Of a stretch of DNA of 64,000 nucleotides, positions 20,252 to 28,966 are shown piece after piece (within the stretch, counting starts at the first letter, position 1; every line of letters begins with the position of its first letter). The stretch is from Chloroflexi bacterium HGW-Chloroflexi-4 (GTDB taxonomy: Bacteria > Chloroflexota > Anaerolineae > Anaerolineales > Anaerolineaceae), in assembly GCA_002840715.1 (NCBI GenBank), contig PHBW01000026.1, forward strand, positions 1-64,000, given 5' to 3'. The position numbers and the translations under genes are program-made. The notes below the pieces were generated by a model that was not told where the DNA came from, did no database searches, and saw only the letters and a list, made by a program, of their open reading frames with translations.

Positions 20252-21067
20252 CTAGATGCTGGCATTTTCTGTGTCTTGTGTAACGGCTGGATAGAGTTTT
20301 TCCAGCCATTCTCCTGCATTACTTAACGATGTCGCCGGATAATTTAGTAAAGTGAGAAATTCGATATTTCCTTTGGGTCCGGTTAATGGTGATTGAATCA
20401 ACCCTTTAATCTCAAAACCCTCTTGAACCGCGAAACTCAATACCTGTTCCAAAATTCGCCGATGGATCAACACATCCCGAATCACGCCTTCCCCTTTTGC
20501 GGCATCTTTTCTGCCAGCTTCAAACTGTGGTTTGATTAATGCGATCACTTGGCCACCCGCCTCTTCCAGCCATTTTTTAATAGAAGGCAAAAGTGTGCGC
20601 AGTGAAATAAATGAAGCATCAATCGTCACCAGTTGAACAGGAACTTCAAAATGTTCAATATATCTGGCATTGGTGCGTTCCATCACCACAACCTGGGGAT
20701 GATTGCGCAATTTCCAATGCATTACGCCATACCCTACATCCACCGCGAAAACTTTTGCAGCCCCATGCTGCAAAAGACAATCTGTGAATCCACCTGTGCT
20801 TGAACCGATATCAGCGCAGATTAATCCATTCAAATGAAGCATATCAAATGTCTCAAGAGCCCCTAGAAGTTTTTCCCCACCTCTAGAGACAAATTGTGGA
20901 GGTTTATCAACTTCAATCAGATCATTGCGATTTACTTTGGCAGCAACCTTTAAGATGACCTGCCCGTTGACCCTAGCTTGTCCGGCCATGATAATCCGTT
21001 GGGCAGACGAACGACTTTCAGCCAAACCCAGTTCTTCCATGAGTACATCCAAACGCATTTTATCCAT
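20252..21067 (-). CDS. tlyA: TlyA-type rRNA 2'-O-methyltransferase
   Basis: 271 residues. An S4 RNA-binding domain (about 4-60) is followed by an FtsJ-type Rossmann methyltransferase with the SAM motif DIGSSTGGFTD at 86-96 and AVDVGYG after it. TlyA proteins methylate the ribose of cytidines in 16S and/or 23S rRNA and affect capreomycin sensitivity; the haemolysin name is historical. The chosen ATG has no SD. Instead TAAAAT ends 7 nt before it (21075-21080), which suggests a leaderless message. ATG 21058, three codons in, is the alternative start. It is divergent from ubiA across only 47 nt. Confidence 0.9.
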   Translation of the reverse strand: MDKMRLDVLMEELGLAESRSSAQRIIMAGQARVNGQVILKVAAKVNRNDLIEVDKPPQFVSRGGEKLLGALETFDMLHLNGLICADIGSSTGGFTDCLLQHGAAKVFAVDVGYGVMHWKLRNHPQVVVMERTNARYIEHFEVPVQLVTIDASFISLRTLLPSIKKWLEEAGGQVIALIKPQFEAGRKDAAKGEGVIRDVLIHRRILEQVLSFAVQEGFEIKGLIQSPLTGPKGNIEFLTLLNYPATSLSNAGEWLEKLYPAVTQDTENASI

Positions 21068-21074
21068 GAAGACA

Positions 21075-21080
21075 ATTTTA
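21075..21080 (-). promoter_or_regulatory. -10 box of tlyA, leaderless arrangement
   Basis: TAAAAT on the minus strand ends 7 nt before the tlyA ATG, so transcription would begin at or next to the A of the start codon. The -35 region is poor and no SD is present. Confidence 0.5.
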
Positions 21081-21102
21081 CATGGTAAAAACCAACTTGT
21101 GA

Positions 21103-21108
21103 TATATT
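21103..21108 (+). promoter_or_regulatory. Extended -10 box of the UbiA gene, leaderless arrangement
   Basis: TATATT is preceded by TGA (extended -10 TGnTATATT) and followed by exactly 6 nt before ATG 21115. No SD lies in that gap. The predicted transcript starts at the initiation codon. Confidence 0.55.
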
Positions 21109-21114
21109 AACCAT

Positions 21115-21987
21115 ATGCTCAAATACATTTTTAAGGCTATGCGCCCCCGCCAATGGACCAAGAATGCATTTGTTCTTGCCGCCCTCGTTTTTGACCGTCA
21201 ACTTTTTCAAATCCCATCGCTTGAACGGACAATACTAACCTTTGTAATTTTTTGTCTGGTTTCTAGTAGTGTGTATTTGATCAACGATGTGATGGATATC
21301 GATTCGGATCGGCTTCACCCGGTCAAAAAAAATCGACCCATCGCTTCTGGCAAAGTCCCTGTCAAATTAGCCGTCATTCTCAGCATAATTCTAATAACAG
21401 GTTCGTTGATTGGTGCATATTTCTTATCCATCGGGTTACTTGTAATAGCTTCAGTGTATTTTGTACTAAATTTAGCCTATTCAAAATGGCTTAAACATAT
21501 CCCCATAATTGATGTGTTGGTAATTGCCGCTTGTTTCGTGCTTCGTGTCGCGGCTGGCGTTTCTGTGATTGAGGTTGAACGTTTTTCACCCTGGCTTTAT
21601 GTGGTCACAACCTTATTTGCACTTTATATTGGTTTTGGCAAACGTCGTGCAGAATTAATGGTTTTAGTTCCAGAAAATGGTCAATCCCATCGAAAAGTAT
21701 TAAGCGGCTATTCAATTGAATTCCTGGATCAATTGATCACGATTGTTTCTTCAACCACCATTATTGCCTATTCACTCTACACTTTTTCAGCACCAAATTT
21801 ACCTGATAATCATGCAATGATGCTAACGATTCCCTTTGTGCTCTATGGGGTCTTCAGATACCTATCCATCATGCACCTCAATAAAATGGGTGGAGAACCA
21901 GAAGAATTACTTCTGAAAGATCGTCCATTGCAGGTCACCATTTTTCTGTGGGCTATCTCCATTATGATCATCTTTTACATATTTTAG
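21115..21987 (+). CDS. UbiA-family prenyltransferase, decaprenyl-phosphate phosphoribosyltransferase-like
   Basis: 290-residue integral membrane prenyltransferase with eight to nine helices. The first Asp-rich motif NDxxDxxxD is N57-D65 and is followed by RLHPVKKNRPIASG; the second sits after YSKWLKHIPIIDV. This wording is typical of the branch that transfers 5-phosphoribose from PRPP to decaprenyl phosphate, the first step towards polyprenyl-phospho-arabinose. Other UbiA functions cannot be excluded. It heads a plus-strand run with two isoprenoid kinases, which fits a role in using polyprenyl phosphate. The product could feed the glycan transferases encoded on the other strand. Confidence 0.8.
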   Translation: MLKYIFKAMRPRQWTKNAFVLAALVFDRQLFQIPSLERTILTFVIFCLVSSSVYLINDVMDIDSDRLHPVKKNRPIASGKVPVKLAVILSIILITGSLIGAYFLSIGLLVIASVYFVLNLAYSKWLKHIPIIDVLVIAACFVLRVAAGVSVIEVERFSPWLYVVTTLFALYIGFGKRRAELMVLVPENGQSHRKVLSGYSIEFLDQLITIVSSTTIIAYSLYTFSAPNLPDNHAMMLTIPFVLYGVFRYLSIMHLNKMGGEPEELLLKDRPLQVTIFLWAISIMIIFYIF

Positions 21988-21995
21988 AGCCATCT

Positions 21996-22949
21996 ATGCC
22001 TGCAATTTCGTGCTCGGCCCCGGGCAAGGTCATCTTATGCGGTGAACATGCGGTGGTATATCAACAACCTGCCATCGCTTTGCCAGTTTTTGAAGGGTCA
22101 ACAAAGTGCTCTATTGTTGCAAAACCCACTGCCCCTCATGATGAAACCATCATTGTTGCTCCAAATATCGCACTAAAATGTTACTTGAAATGTCTAGTAG
22201 AAAAGCATCCCATCCAAGTTGCGATCAATTTAGTTTTGCAGAAACTAAACATTGACCACTTGCCAGTGTGTGAAATACGCATTCAATCAACATTGCCTAC
22301 GGCTGCCGGACTTGGTTCGAGTGCATCAACATCAGTCGCATTAATTCGAGCCTTATCAACCTTTCTAGGTCACCCCTTCACGGATGATGAAGTCAACCAA
22401 CTGGCTTTTGAAATTGAAAAAATCCATCACGGTACACCTTCAGGCATCGATAATACAGTCATCACTTATGCAAAAGCATTATTTTATTTAAAAGGGCAAC
22501 CCTCAGAATTTCTTTTACCCGGCAAACAAGTAACGTTGGTTATCGCTGATACCGGGATCAAAGGTTCAACATCAAAGGCTGTTTCTGATGTTCGGCAGGG
22601 TTTTCAAGAAAACAAGGAAGTTTTTTCTGCCCTGTTTAATCAAATTGGTCAACTTGTTGAATCAGCAAAAAAATCATTTATCAATGGCGATCTAATATCT
22701 CTTGGCAAATCACTTTCTGAGAATCATCAGTTACTGCAAAATTTAGGGGTTTCTTGTAACCAATTGGATACTTTAGTTGAAGAAGCATTATCAAAAGGGG
22801 CATTGGGCGCCAAATTATCTGGAGGAGGCCAAGGCGGTAATATGATTGCTCTGGTAAATTCAGATCAGGCTGAACCAATGGCATCAGCTTTATTATTCAA
22901 AGGTGCTGTAAATACACTCATTACGCATATACCTGCCAAAGGACAATGA
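21996..22949 (+). CDS. mvk: Mevalonate kinase
   Basis: GHMP kinase of 317 residues that phosphorylates mevalonate. Motif 1 is APGKVILCGEHAVVY (8-22), motif 2 PTAAGLGSSAS (101-111), the catalytic Asp lies in GTPSGIDNT (D152), and motif 3 is KLSGGGQGG near 280. A longer frame from 21948 would overlap the previous gene by 40 nt; ATG 21996, 8 nt past that stop, gives a protein starting right at motif 1. It is one nt from the next gene. Most bacteria lack this pathway, so its presence marks a mevalonate user. Confidence 0.93.
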   Translation: MPAISCSAPGKVILCGEHAVVYQQPAIALPVFEGSTKCSIVAKPTAPHDETIIVAPNIALKCYLKCLVEKHPIQVAINLVLQKLNIDHLPVCEIRIQSTLPTAAGLGSSASTSVALIRALSTFLGHPFTDDEVNQLAFEIEKIHHGTPSGIDNTVITYAKALFYLKGQPSEFLLPGKQVTLVIADTGIKGSTSKAVSDVRQGFQENKEVFSALFNQIGQLVESAKKSFINGDLISLGKSLSENHQLLQNLGVSCNQLDTLVEEALSKGALGAKLSGGGQGGNMIALVNSDQAEPMASALLFKGAVNTLITHIPAKGQ

Positions 22950-22950
22950 C

Positions 22951-23763
22951 ATGCCCGGATTAATATTTCTAAAACTTGGCGGATCAATCATCACCAATAA
23001 GGATCAAACGAATACGCCTGATACTACGAAAATGGAAATCATTGCCCGTGACATAAAGCAAGCATTAGATAAAGATCCTTCATTATCTTTATTAATAGGT
23101 CACGGCTCAGGTTCATTTGGACATCATGCTGCAAACAAATATGGCACACGAAATGGAATTACTTCACAAGAAGGCTGGTCTGGTTTTTCGGAAGTAGCTC
23201 TTCGCGCGCGTGAATTGAATCAATTCGTCTTAGAGAAATTGGTTATATCAGGAGTGAAGGCAATTTCGATCTCTCCATTTTCTGGCATTCAAGCTGAAAA
23301 TCGCAGCATTACGAATTGGGATATTTCAATCATTTCTGATTGCCTTTATCAACATCTTGTACCTGTTATTTATGGTGATGTCATTTTAGATCGTCGCTTG
23401 GGGGGAACCATCCTTTCAACCGAAGAATTGTTTGCATATTTGGTACACCGCCTTCAACCCGAAAGAATTCTTCTGGCTGGTTTGGAAGAAGGGGTTTGGA
23501 AGGATTATCCTCAGAATACTCAGCTTATCAATGAAATTCATCCAGAAGATATAAAAGCTTTACAGGCTGAAATTAGAGGATCAGGCAGTATTGATGTAAC
23601 AGGTGGCATGTTCACAAAAGTCCAATCGATGACAGGATTACTAAAACAACTTCCAACTTTAGAAATTCAAATATTTTCAGGCTCAAAACCGGGGAATGTA
23701 TATGCAACATTAATGGGTGATAAAAAAGGTACACTTATTAGAAACCGAAAGGATGAATCATGA
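22951..23763 (+). CDS. ipk: Isopentenyl phosphate kinase
   Basis: Amino-acid-kinase-fold enzyme of 270 residues that converts isopentenyl phosphate to isopentenyl diphosphate. It begins with KLGGSIIT (8-15) and has the glycine-rich GHGSGSFGHHAANKYG (50-65) that contains the family's catalytic His, then YGDVILD. IPK belongs to the alternative mevalonate route in which phosphomevalonate or its derivative is decarboxylated before the second phosphorylation; that route is documented in Archaea and in Roseiflexus (Chloroflexi). The pairing with mevalonate kinase supports the call. The decarboxylase is not in the window. It overlaps the next gene by 4 nt. Confidence 0.92.
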   Translation: MPGLIFLKLGGSIITNKDQTNTPDTTKMEIIARDIKQALDKDPSLSLLIGHGSGSFGHHAANKYGTRNGITSQEGWSGFSEVALRARELNQFVLEKLVISGVKAISISPFSGIQAENRSITNWDISIISDCLYQHLVPVIYGDVILDRRLGGTILSTEELFAYLVHRLQPERILLAGLEEGVWKDYPQNTQLINEIHPEDIKALQAEIRGSGSIDVTGGMFTKVQSMTGLLKQLPTLEIQIFSGSKPGNVYATLMGDKKGTLIRNRKDES

Positions 23764-24911
23764 TATACAACCGTGAATATCAAGAATCCATCGAAGAAAA
23801 AATTCTTGCGCCTTACGCCATTCATTCAAAAAACTCCAGGGGTCGCAAATACCCTGAATCTGAACCGGATTATCGCACCTGTTTTCAAAGAGACCGCGAC
23901 CGGGTTTTGCATACCACTGCCTTTCGCAGACTTGAATATAAAACTCAGGTTTTTATTAACTATGAGGGCGACTATTACCGCACACGGCTAACTCACACGC
24001 TAGAAGTCACCCAAATTGGCCGCACTATTGCGAGGGCGCTCGGAGCCAGTGAAGACCTGGTTGAAGTCATATGTATGGCGCATGATATGGGCCATCCGCC
24101 TTTTGGACACTCAGGTGAAACCACGCTAAATCAGCTTATGCAGGGTTACGGCGGGTTCAATCACAATCATCATTCGTACCGTATTGTCACTGAAATTGAA
24201 AGACGCTACCCTGACTTTCCGGGTTTGAACTTATCTTGGGAAGTTCTTGAAGGAATGGTCAAACACGAAACAGAATATGACAAAACTGACGCATTGGAAT
24301 ATGATCCTTCTTTGCGTGGAAATTTGGAAGCCCAAATCACAAATGTGGCGGATGAACTTGCCTATACTTCTCATGATCTGGATGATGGTTTGCGTTCTGG
24401 CATTATTACACCAGAAATGCTATCTGGGATTGAATTATGGGAAATTGCTTCTGAGCGACATTTAAAAAATGGGTGCAGCATGGATGATCTCACCAGACAC
24501 ATGATCATTCGTGACCTAACTGGATTGCAAGTCACCAGCATGATCAATACTTCAGCTAAGAATTTAGATAAAAGTCAGGTCAAATCCGCAAGAGATCTTC
24601 AGTCGCTGGATCACAATGTCGTTGGTTTCGATGATGAAATGAAAAAACGAAACCGCATTTTAAAAGATTTTTTGTTTAAGAACATGTATCATCAATATCG
24701 GGTAGTTCGTATGCATAAAAAAGCTGAAAGAATCTTAACAGAGTTGTTCAATGCTTATGCAAATGAACCAAGTATGCTGCCACAACAATTCCAAAACCTG
24801 ATAGACGAAAAAGGCAAACAACGCACAATAAGCGATTATCTTGCCGGCATGACAGATCGTTTTGCAGTGGATGAATACGCAAAACTGTTTGACCCTTCCC
24901 TATTGCCATAA
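23760..24911 (+). CDS. dgt: dGTPase-like HD-domain triphosphohydrolase
   Basis: 383 residues, matching the short type of deoxyguanosinetriphosphate triphosphohydrolase-like proteins. The HD metal site is complete: H79 in THTLEV, H108-D109 in MAHDMGHPPFGHSG, and a distal Asp in DELAYTSHDLDDG. These enzymes hydrolyse dNTPs to nucleosides and triphosphate and help control dNTP pools or genome stability; substrate preference of the short type varies. The start codon overlaps the IPK stop (ATGA), so it is cotranslated with the isoprenoid kinases although no functional link is evident. Confidence 0.88.
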   Translation: MIYNREYQESIEEKILAPYAIHSKNSRGRKYPESEPDYRTCFQRDRDRVLHTTAFRRLEYKTQVFINYEGDYYRTRLTHTLEVTQIGRTIARALGASEDLVEVICMAHDMGHPPFGHSGETTLNQLMQGYGGFNHNHHSYRIVTEIERRYPDFPGLNLSWEVLEGMVKHETEYDKTDALEYDPSLRGNLEAQITNVADELAYTSHDLDDGLRSGIITPEMLSGIELWEIASERHLKNGCSMDDLTRHMIIRDLTGLQVTSMINTSAKNLDKSQVKSARDLQSLDHNVVGFDDEMKKRNRILKDFLFKNMYHQYRVVRMHKKAERILTELFNAYANEPSMLPQQFQNLIDEKGKQRTISDYLAGMTDRFAVDEYAKLFDPSLLP

Positions 24912-24953
24912 GGCGCATTAAAATTAATATTAACTTTCAGAATTGGAGATTTG

Positions 24954-25421
24954 ATGAACAAAGTATCTTACCTGACCGAAGAAGGCCGAAAAAAACTTCA
25001 AGCAGAACTGGAAAATTTATCAGGTCCAGTTCGACATGAATTGTCCGTCCGCCTTCGTTCAGCCATTCAAATGGGCGATCTGTCAGAAAATGCAGATTAT
25101 AAACAAGCAAAAGAAGAACAAGGTTTCCTTGAAGGGCGTATTCAAGAATTAATTCAAATTCTGGGCAATGTTGTGATCATTCAAGAAAATGATGCCCCCA
25201 AGGATACCGTACAAATTGGCTCAAAAGTCACCATTCAAGAAACCGGTGAAGATAAAGAAACCTATTTATTGGTTGGTCCTCAAGAAGCTGACCCCACCAA
25301 AGGAAGAATTTCCTATAGTTCTCCGATTGGTGAGGCTTTACTCAACCATAAAGTGGGTGAAACTGTGACCGCCAACACCCCGGCAGGTCCAATAAATTTC
25401 AAAATTCTAGAAATTCAATAA
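24954..25421 (+). CDS. greA: Transcription elongation factor GreA
   Basis: 155-residue GreA: N-terminal coiled coil (YLTEEGRKKLQAELENL to ~75, with the tip acidic pair around LSENADYKQAKEEQ) and a C-terminal FKBP-like domain ending in NHKVGETVTANTP. It restarts backtracked RNA polymerase by stimulating transcript cleavage. ATG 24954 is preferred over the in-frame TTG 24951 because GGAG (24945-24948) is 5 nt upstream. A strong terminator follows directly. Confidence 0.96.
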   Translation: MNKVSYLTEEGRKKLQAELENLSGPVRHELSVRLRSAIQMGDLSENADYKQAKEEQGFLEGRIQELIQILGNVVIIQENDAPKDTVQIGSKVTIQETGEDKETYLLVGPQEADPTKGRISYSSPIGEALLNHKVGETVTANTPAGPINFKILEIQ

Positions 25422-25425
25422 TAAA

Positions 25426-25450
25426 AAATCCCCTCACAAGAGGGGATTTT
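25426..25450. terminator. Bidirectional Rho-independent terminator
   Basis: Perfect 10-bp stem 25426-25435 / 25440-25449 with loop ACAA, A-rich on the left and T-rich on the right. It separates greA from a convergent gene and can serve both strands. Confidence 0.9.
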
Positions 25451-25458
25451 CACAACAT

Positions 25459-26553
25459 CTATTTTGGCCAAACTGCAATTTCAAGCGTTAGTCTTTCAAA
25501 GAAGCTGCCTTGAGGCAAGGCTCCCTGACCATAGACTAATTCAATGACTCGAGCTTCCAATTGAAGTGTGGCGGTCTCCAAAAGTATTTGCTGCCCGGCT
25601 TCAATTTGTAGAGGTTCACCCTTGGAGGCTAGACGCTGGCGAATAGCTTGATCATTCATTGCGTGAGAACTCATCAAAACTTTAGTGACTGTTTGAATAT
25701 CGTTCTTATCGAATAACCATACTTCAAATGCAGTTACTTTTTTCGGGTCACCCACACCGATTGTGTCTGAAATACCCACACCGCATTCACCCAAAAACTC
25801 ACCAGTTTGGGCATCAATACTGAAGGAATCATCATAAAGATCATCCCCGATTACATAAGTTGTCATAAAGTGTGCTGCAGGACCACCGCCAGATTGAACT
25901 CCTGAAGCAGTAACTGTTTTAGAAGGCATGGTTTGATTGGCATAAGATGAATCTTCATCTTGCATGTAATCTTCTTCAATTTCAGTTCCCGCATCCACTT
26001 TGCCTTTTTTACGATTGCGGATGAAGAATATATAAACGAGAACACCGCCCACAATCAGGAAAAGTGCACATAGTAGAGATAATAAAACGATCGAAGTTTT
26101 GGTTGCAGGTTTTTCATTTGCCTTGGTGGCTGTTGGCAATGCAACAGGATTACTTCCTTCAGCAACCGGATTTTCATTTTCCATAGTTGGAGAAACCGGG
26201 GCTCCAGAGAGCAAAGCAGATTTCAACTCAAGGATGTCAGCATCACCTGGTTGGTAATTGCATCCGCCAGTTTGCAAAGTATCCAGCATGAAGGGCGAAG
26301 TTTGCAAATTCATACCAAGGCTGTCAATTCGTGCCGCAGCCAGACTCGGGTCCCGGTTGATTTTATAAGAATCAACTACCATGCAAAGATACTGAGCCTT
26401 TAAATCAGGTCGTAAATAGCTGGCGTCAACATCTTTCCATTTAACTGGCACCAACCACCAACCCAAAAGTGGCAGGCCGATGATCAAGCCGATGACTAAA
26501 CCTATAACTCCAGTTATCAAAGGACGAGCGAAAAGCGTTTTAATCTTGTCCAT
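25459..26553 (-). CDS. Conserved-looking membrane protein of unknown function
   Basis: 364 residues; I do not recognise the family. An N-terminal helix (~10-32) is followed by a probable extracytoplasmic region of ~110 residues with one Cys pair candidate, a low-complexity stretch, a second helix (~155-178) ending in RNRKKGK, and a cytoplasmic part. The C-terminal ~130 residues are beta-rich with IGDDLYDDSFSIDAQTGEFLGECGVGIS and lack recognisable catalytic motifs. GGAG precedes the start. It is a single gene, bounded by the greA terminator and by an intergenic region with a CAGGG/CCCTG inverted repeat (26567-26583). Confidence 0.7.
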   Translation of the reverse strand: MDKIKTLFARPLITGVIGLVIGLIIGLPLLGWWLVPVKWKDVDASYLRPDLKAQYLCMVVDSYKINRDPSLAAARIDSLGMNLQTSPFMLDTLQTGGCNYQPGDADILELKSALLSGAPVSPTMENENPVAEGSNPVALPTATKANEKPATKTSIVLLSLLCALFLIVGGVLVYIFFIRNRKKGKVDAGTEIEEDYMQDEDSSYANQTMPSKTVTASGVQSGGGPAAHFMTTYVIGDDLYDDSFSIDAQTGEFLGECGVGISDTIGVGDPKKVTAFEVWLFDKNDIQTVTKVLMSSHAMNDQAIRQRLASKGEPLQIEAGQQILLETATLQLEARVIELVYGQGALPQGSFFERLTLEIAVWPK

Positions 26554-26566
26554 TTAAGTACTCCTG

Positions 26567-26583
26567 CAGGGATGCATGCCCTG
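26567..26583. repeat. Short inverted repeat upstream of the unknown membrane protein
   Basis: CAGGG and CCCTG arms with a 7-nt centre lie 14 nt before the start of the minus-strand gene. It may be a small operator or a leader hairpin; nothing else supports either. Confidence 0.3.
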
Positions 26584-26657
26584 TCACTTCAAAATTGCGC
26601 ACTATTGAACATATGAAAACTATTCATTATCCAATAACATAGATGCAATTTTTGTGC

Positions 26658-28958
26658 CTATTCTTGCACTGTGACGCCGACTTGCTCCATTAAGAAACTC
26701 TCAGAACAATTTGTACACTGCACTTCTTTTTTATTTGAAATAATTAGTAAACCACCACAACTCGGACACGGTACCGCAACAGGACGTTTCCAATTAGTGA
26801 AATCACATTCTGGATAGTTGGAGCAACCGTAAAAAACACGGCCTTTTCTGGTCTTTCGCATGACCAGATCTCCGCTACATTTTGGACACATGACATCAAT
26901 TTTCTCTAGAATTGCCTCGGTGAATCTGCAAGTCGGAAAATTGGAGCAACTAATGAACTTGCCGAATCTGCCCCATCGGATCACCAGGTCATGGCCGCAT
27001 TTTGGACATTCTCTACCGATTTTTTCAGGCTCTGATTTCGTCACAGGCATTTCTGCCTGAGCTTTTTTCACTTGTGGTCCAAACTCGGCATAAAAATCAC
27101 CAATTACTTTTTGCCAGGCTTCATTGCCTGCTGCCACCTGATCAAGGTTTTCTTCCATTTCAGCAGTAAATCCGAGATCCACAATCTCAGGGAAATGTTC
27201 AACTACGAGATCATTGACCAGGAAACCAGTTTCAGTAGGTGAAAGGCGTTTTGCTTCACGCATGACATATCCACGCTGCTGAATGGTTGAAAGAATGGGA
27301 GCATAAGTAGAAGGTCTTCCAATACCGTTTTCTTCAAGCACTTGGACCAGTGTTGCCTCTGTGAATCTTGGAGGCGGTTGAGTAAAATGCTGTTCAGGGA
27401 TCAAGCGGATCAGTTTTTGTTTCTGGCCTTCTTCAAGTCCGGCTGGAATACGGATATTCTCGCCATCTTCAGACTTGGCATCTTCATCTGCTGTCTCTTC
27501 ATACACCACAAGAAAACCTGGGAATTTGATTGTAGAGCCAGAAGCTCTGAAGAGGTATTTATGGTCTTGTCCTTCGGCCAACACATCCACAGATAGAGTG
27601 TCATAAATGGCTGATTCCATTTGGCAAGAGACAAAACGCTGCCAGATCAATTGATAGAGTTTGAATTGTTCCGGAGCTAAATAAGATTTGATGGATTCAG
27701 GTTGCCGCAAAACAGATGTTGGCCGAATGGCTTCATGTGCTTCTTGTGCAGATTGGGCTCTGGTTTTATATTGCGGCGGCGTTTCAGGAAGATAGTCTTT
27801 ACCATATGTCTTCTGAATATAATTTCGGGCTTCTTTTTGGGCTACTTCAGAAATATTGGTTGAGTCAGTACGCATATATGTGATCAAGCCGGTTGCGCCG
27901 CCTTCACCCATATCAAGTCCTTCATAGAGTTGCTGGGCTATGATCATGGTACGTCTTGCCGTGTATCCCAACCGGCGTGATGCTTCTTGCTGCAGTGTAC
28001 TGGTAATAAAGGGAGCAGCCGGTTTGCGGCGTCGCTCGCTCTTTTTTATTTTGTTTATGGTAAAAGGTGCAGCTTCAATATCGGCCAGGTAGCTTTCAGT
28101 TTTTTGTTTATTCGCTAAATCGGGTTCACTATCATCAATTTTGGCCAGCTTGGTTATATATGCAGTTTTTTTACTTTCAGGTGTTATCTCAGCTTCTATC
28201 GACCAATATTCTGTTGGGACGAAAGCGTCTATTTCGCGCTCCCGCTCCACAACAAGTCGTAGTGCAACAGATTGCACACGCCCGGCTGATAAACGGCTGC
28301 GAACTTTTTCCCAAAGCAACGGGCTAATGGAATAGCCAACCAGGCGATCAAGAATTCGTCTCGCCTGTTGTGCATCCACCAGATCCATATAAATTTCACG
28401 GGGATTTGAAAAAGCTTCGTTAATAGCGTTTTCGGTAATCTCATGAAATACAACACGTTGGGTCAGTTGCGGGTCAATTTCAGCAGCTTCCATTAAATGC
28501 CAGGCTATTGCCTCACCTTCGCGGTCAGGGTCAGTGGCGAGGTAAATTTGTTCTGCTTCTTTTGCAAGCGCTTTTAATTCTTTTACGACTGCTCTTTTTT
28601 CATTGGGGACTCTATATTTTGGTTTAAAACCGTCTTCGACATCCACCGATAATTCTGAGCGTAGCAAGTCGCGAACATGGCCAACAGATGCTCTGACTGT
28701 GTACCCTTTACCCAGGAATCTGCCAACCGTTTTAGCTTTGGCAGGGCTTTCAACAATGACAAGTTTACCGCTGCGTGGTTTTACTTTTTTCGCCGGTTTT
28801 TGCATTCCTTCATGTGCCGGCGTGCTGCCCATGCGGTACATGCTGGTGCCGCATTCAGGGCATTTTCCCCTGGTGACAGGCGTCCCTACCGCATTGAATT
28901 CAGCAACGGCATCTTTGATTTCTCGTTTAGACTTGCATTTTACACAATAAGCTTCCAT
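26658..28958 (-). CDS. topA: DNA topoisomerase I (type IA) with N- and C-terminal zinc modules
   Basis: Relaxes negative supercoils by single-strand passage. 766 residues. The TOPRIM domain starts at KLVIVESPAKA (65-75) and contains DPDREGE (143-149); the catalytic Tyr is Y361 in LITYMRTDST. Three C-terminal four-Cys zinc ribbons follow (starting CPKCGHD, CPKCSGD and CPSCGG). Unusually, the first ~45 residues form another four-Cys module (C5, C8, C33, C36), resembling the small DUF5679 zinc finger. An AGGTCAGG sequence precedes the start, so this extension is translated. It sits 8 nt after manC. Confidence 0.95.
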   Translation of the reverse strand: MEAYCVKCKSKREIKDAVAEFNAVGTPVTRGKCPECGTSMYRMGSTPAHEGMQKPAKKVKPRSGKLVIVESPAKAKTVGRFLGKGYTVRASVGHVRDLLRSELSVDVEDGFKPKYRVPNEKRAVVKELKALAKEAEQIYLATDPDREGEAIAWHLMEAAEIDPQLTQRVVFHEITENAINEAFSNPREIYMDLVDAQQARRILDRLVGYSISPLLWEKVRSRLSAGRVQSVALRLVVEREREIDAFVPTEYWSIEAEITPESKKTAYITKLAKIDDSEPDLANKQKTESYLADIEAAPFTINKIKKSERRRKPAAPFITSTLQQEASRRLGYTARRTMIIAQQLYEGLDMGEGGATGLITYMRTDSTNISEVAQKEARNYIQKTYGKDYLPETPPQYKTRAQSAQEAHEAIRPTSVLRQPESIKSYLAPEQFKLYQLIWQRFVSCQMESAIYDTLSVDVLAEGQDHKYLFRASGSTIKFPGFLVVYEETADEDAKSEDGENIRIPAGLEEGQKQKLIRLIPEQHFTQPPPRFTEATLVQVLEENGIGRPSTYAPILSTIQQRGYVMREAKRLSPTETGFLVNDLVVEHFPEIVDLGFTAEMEENLDQVAAGNEAWQKVIGDFYAEFGPQVKKAQAEMPVTKSEPEKIGRECPKCGHDLVIRWGRFGKFISCSNFPTCRFTEAILEKIDVMCPKCSGDLVMRKTRKGRVFYGCSNYPECDFTNWKRPVAVPCPSCGGLLIISNKKEVQCTNCSESFLMEQVGVTVQE

Positions 28959-28966
28959 AACCTGAC

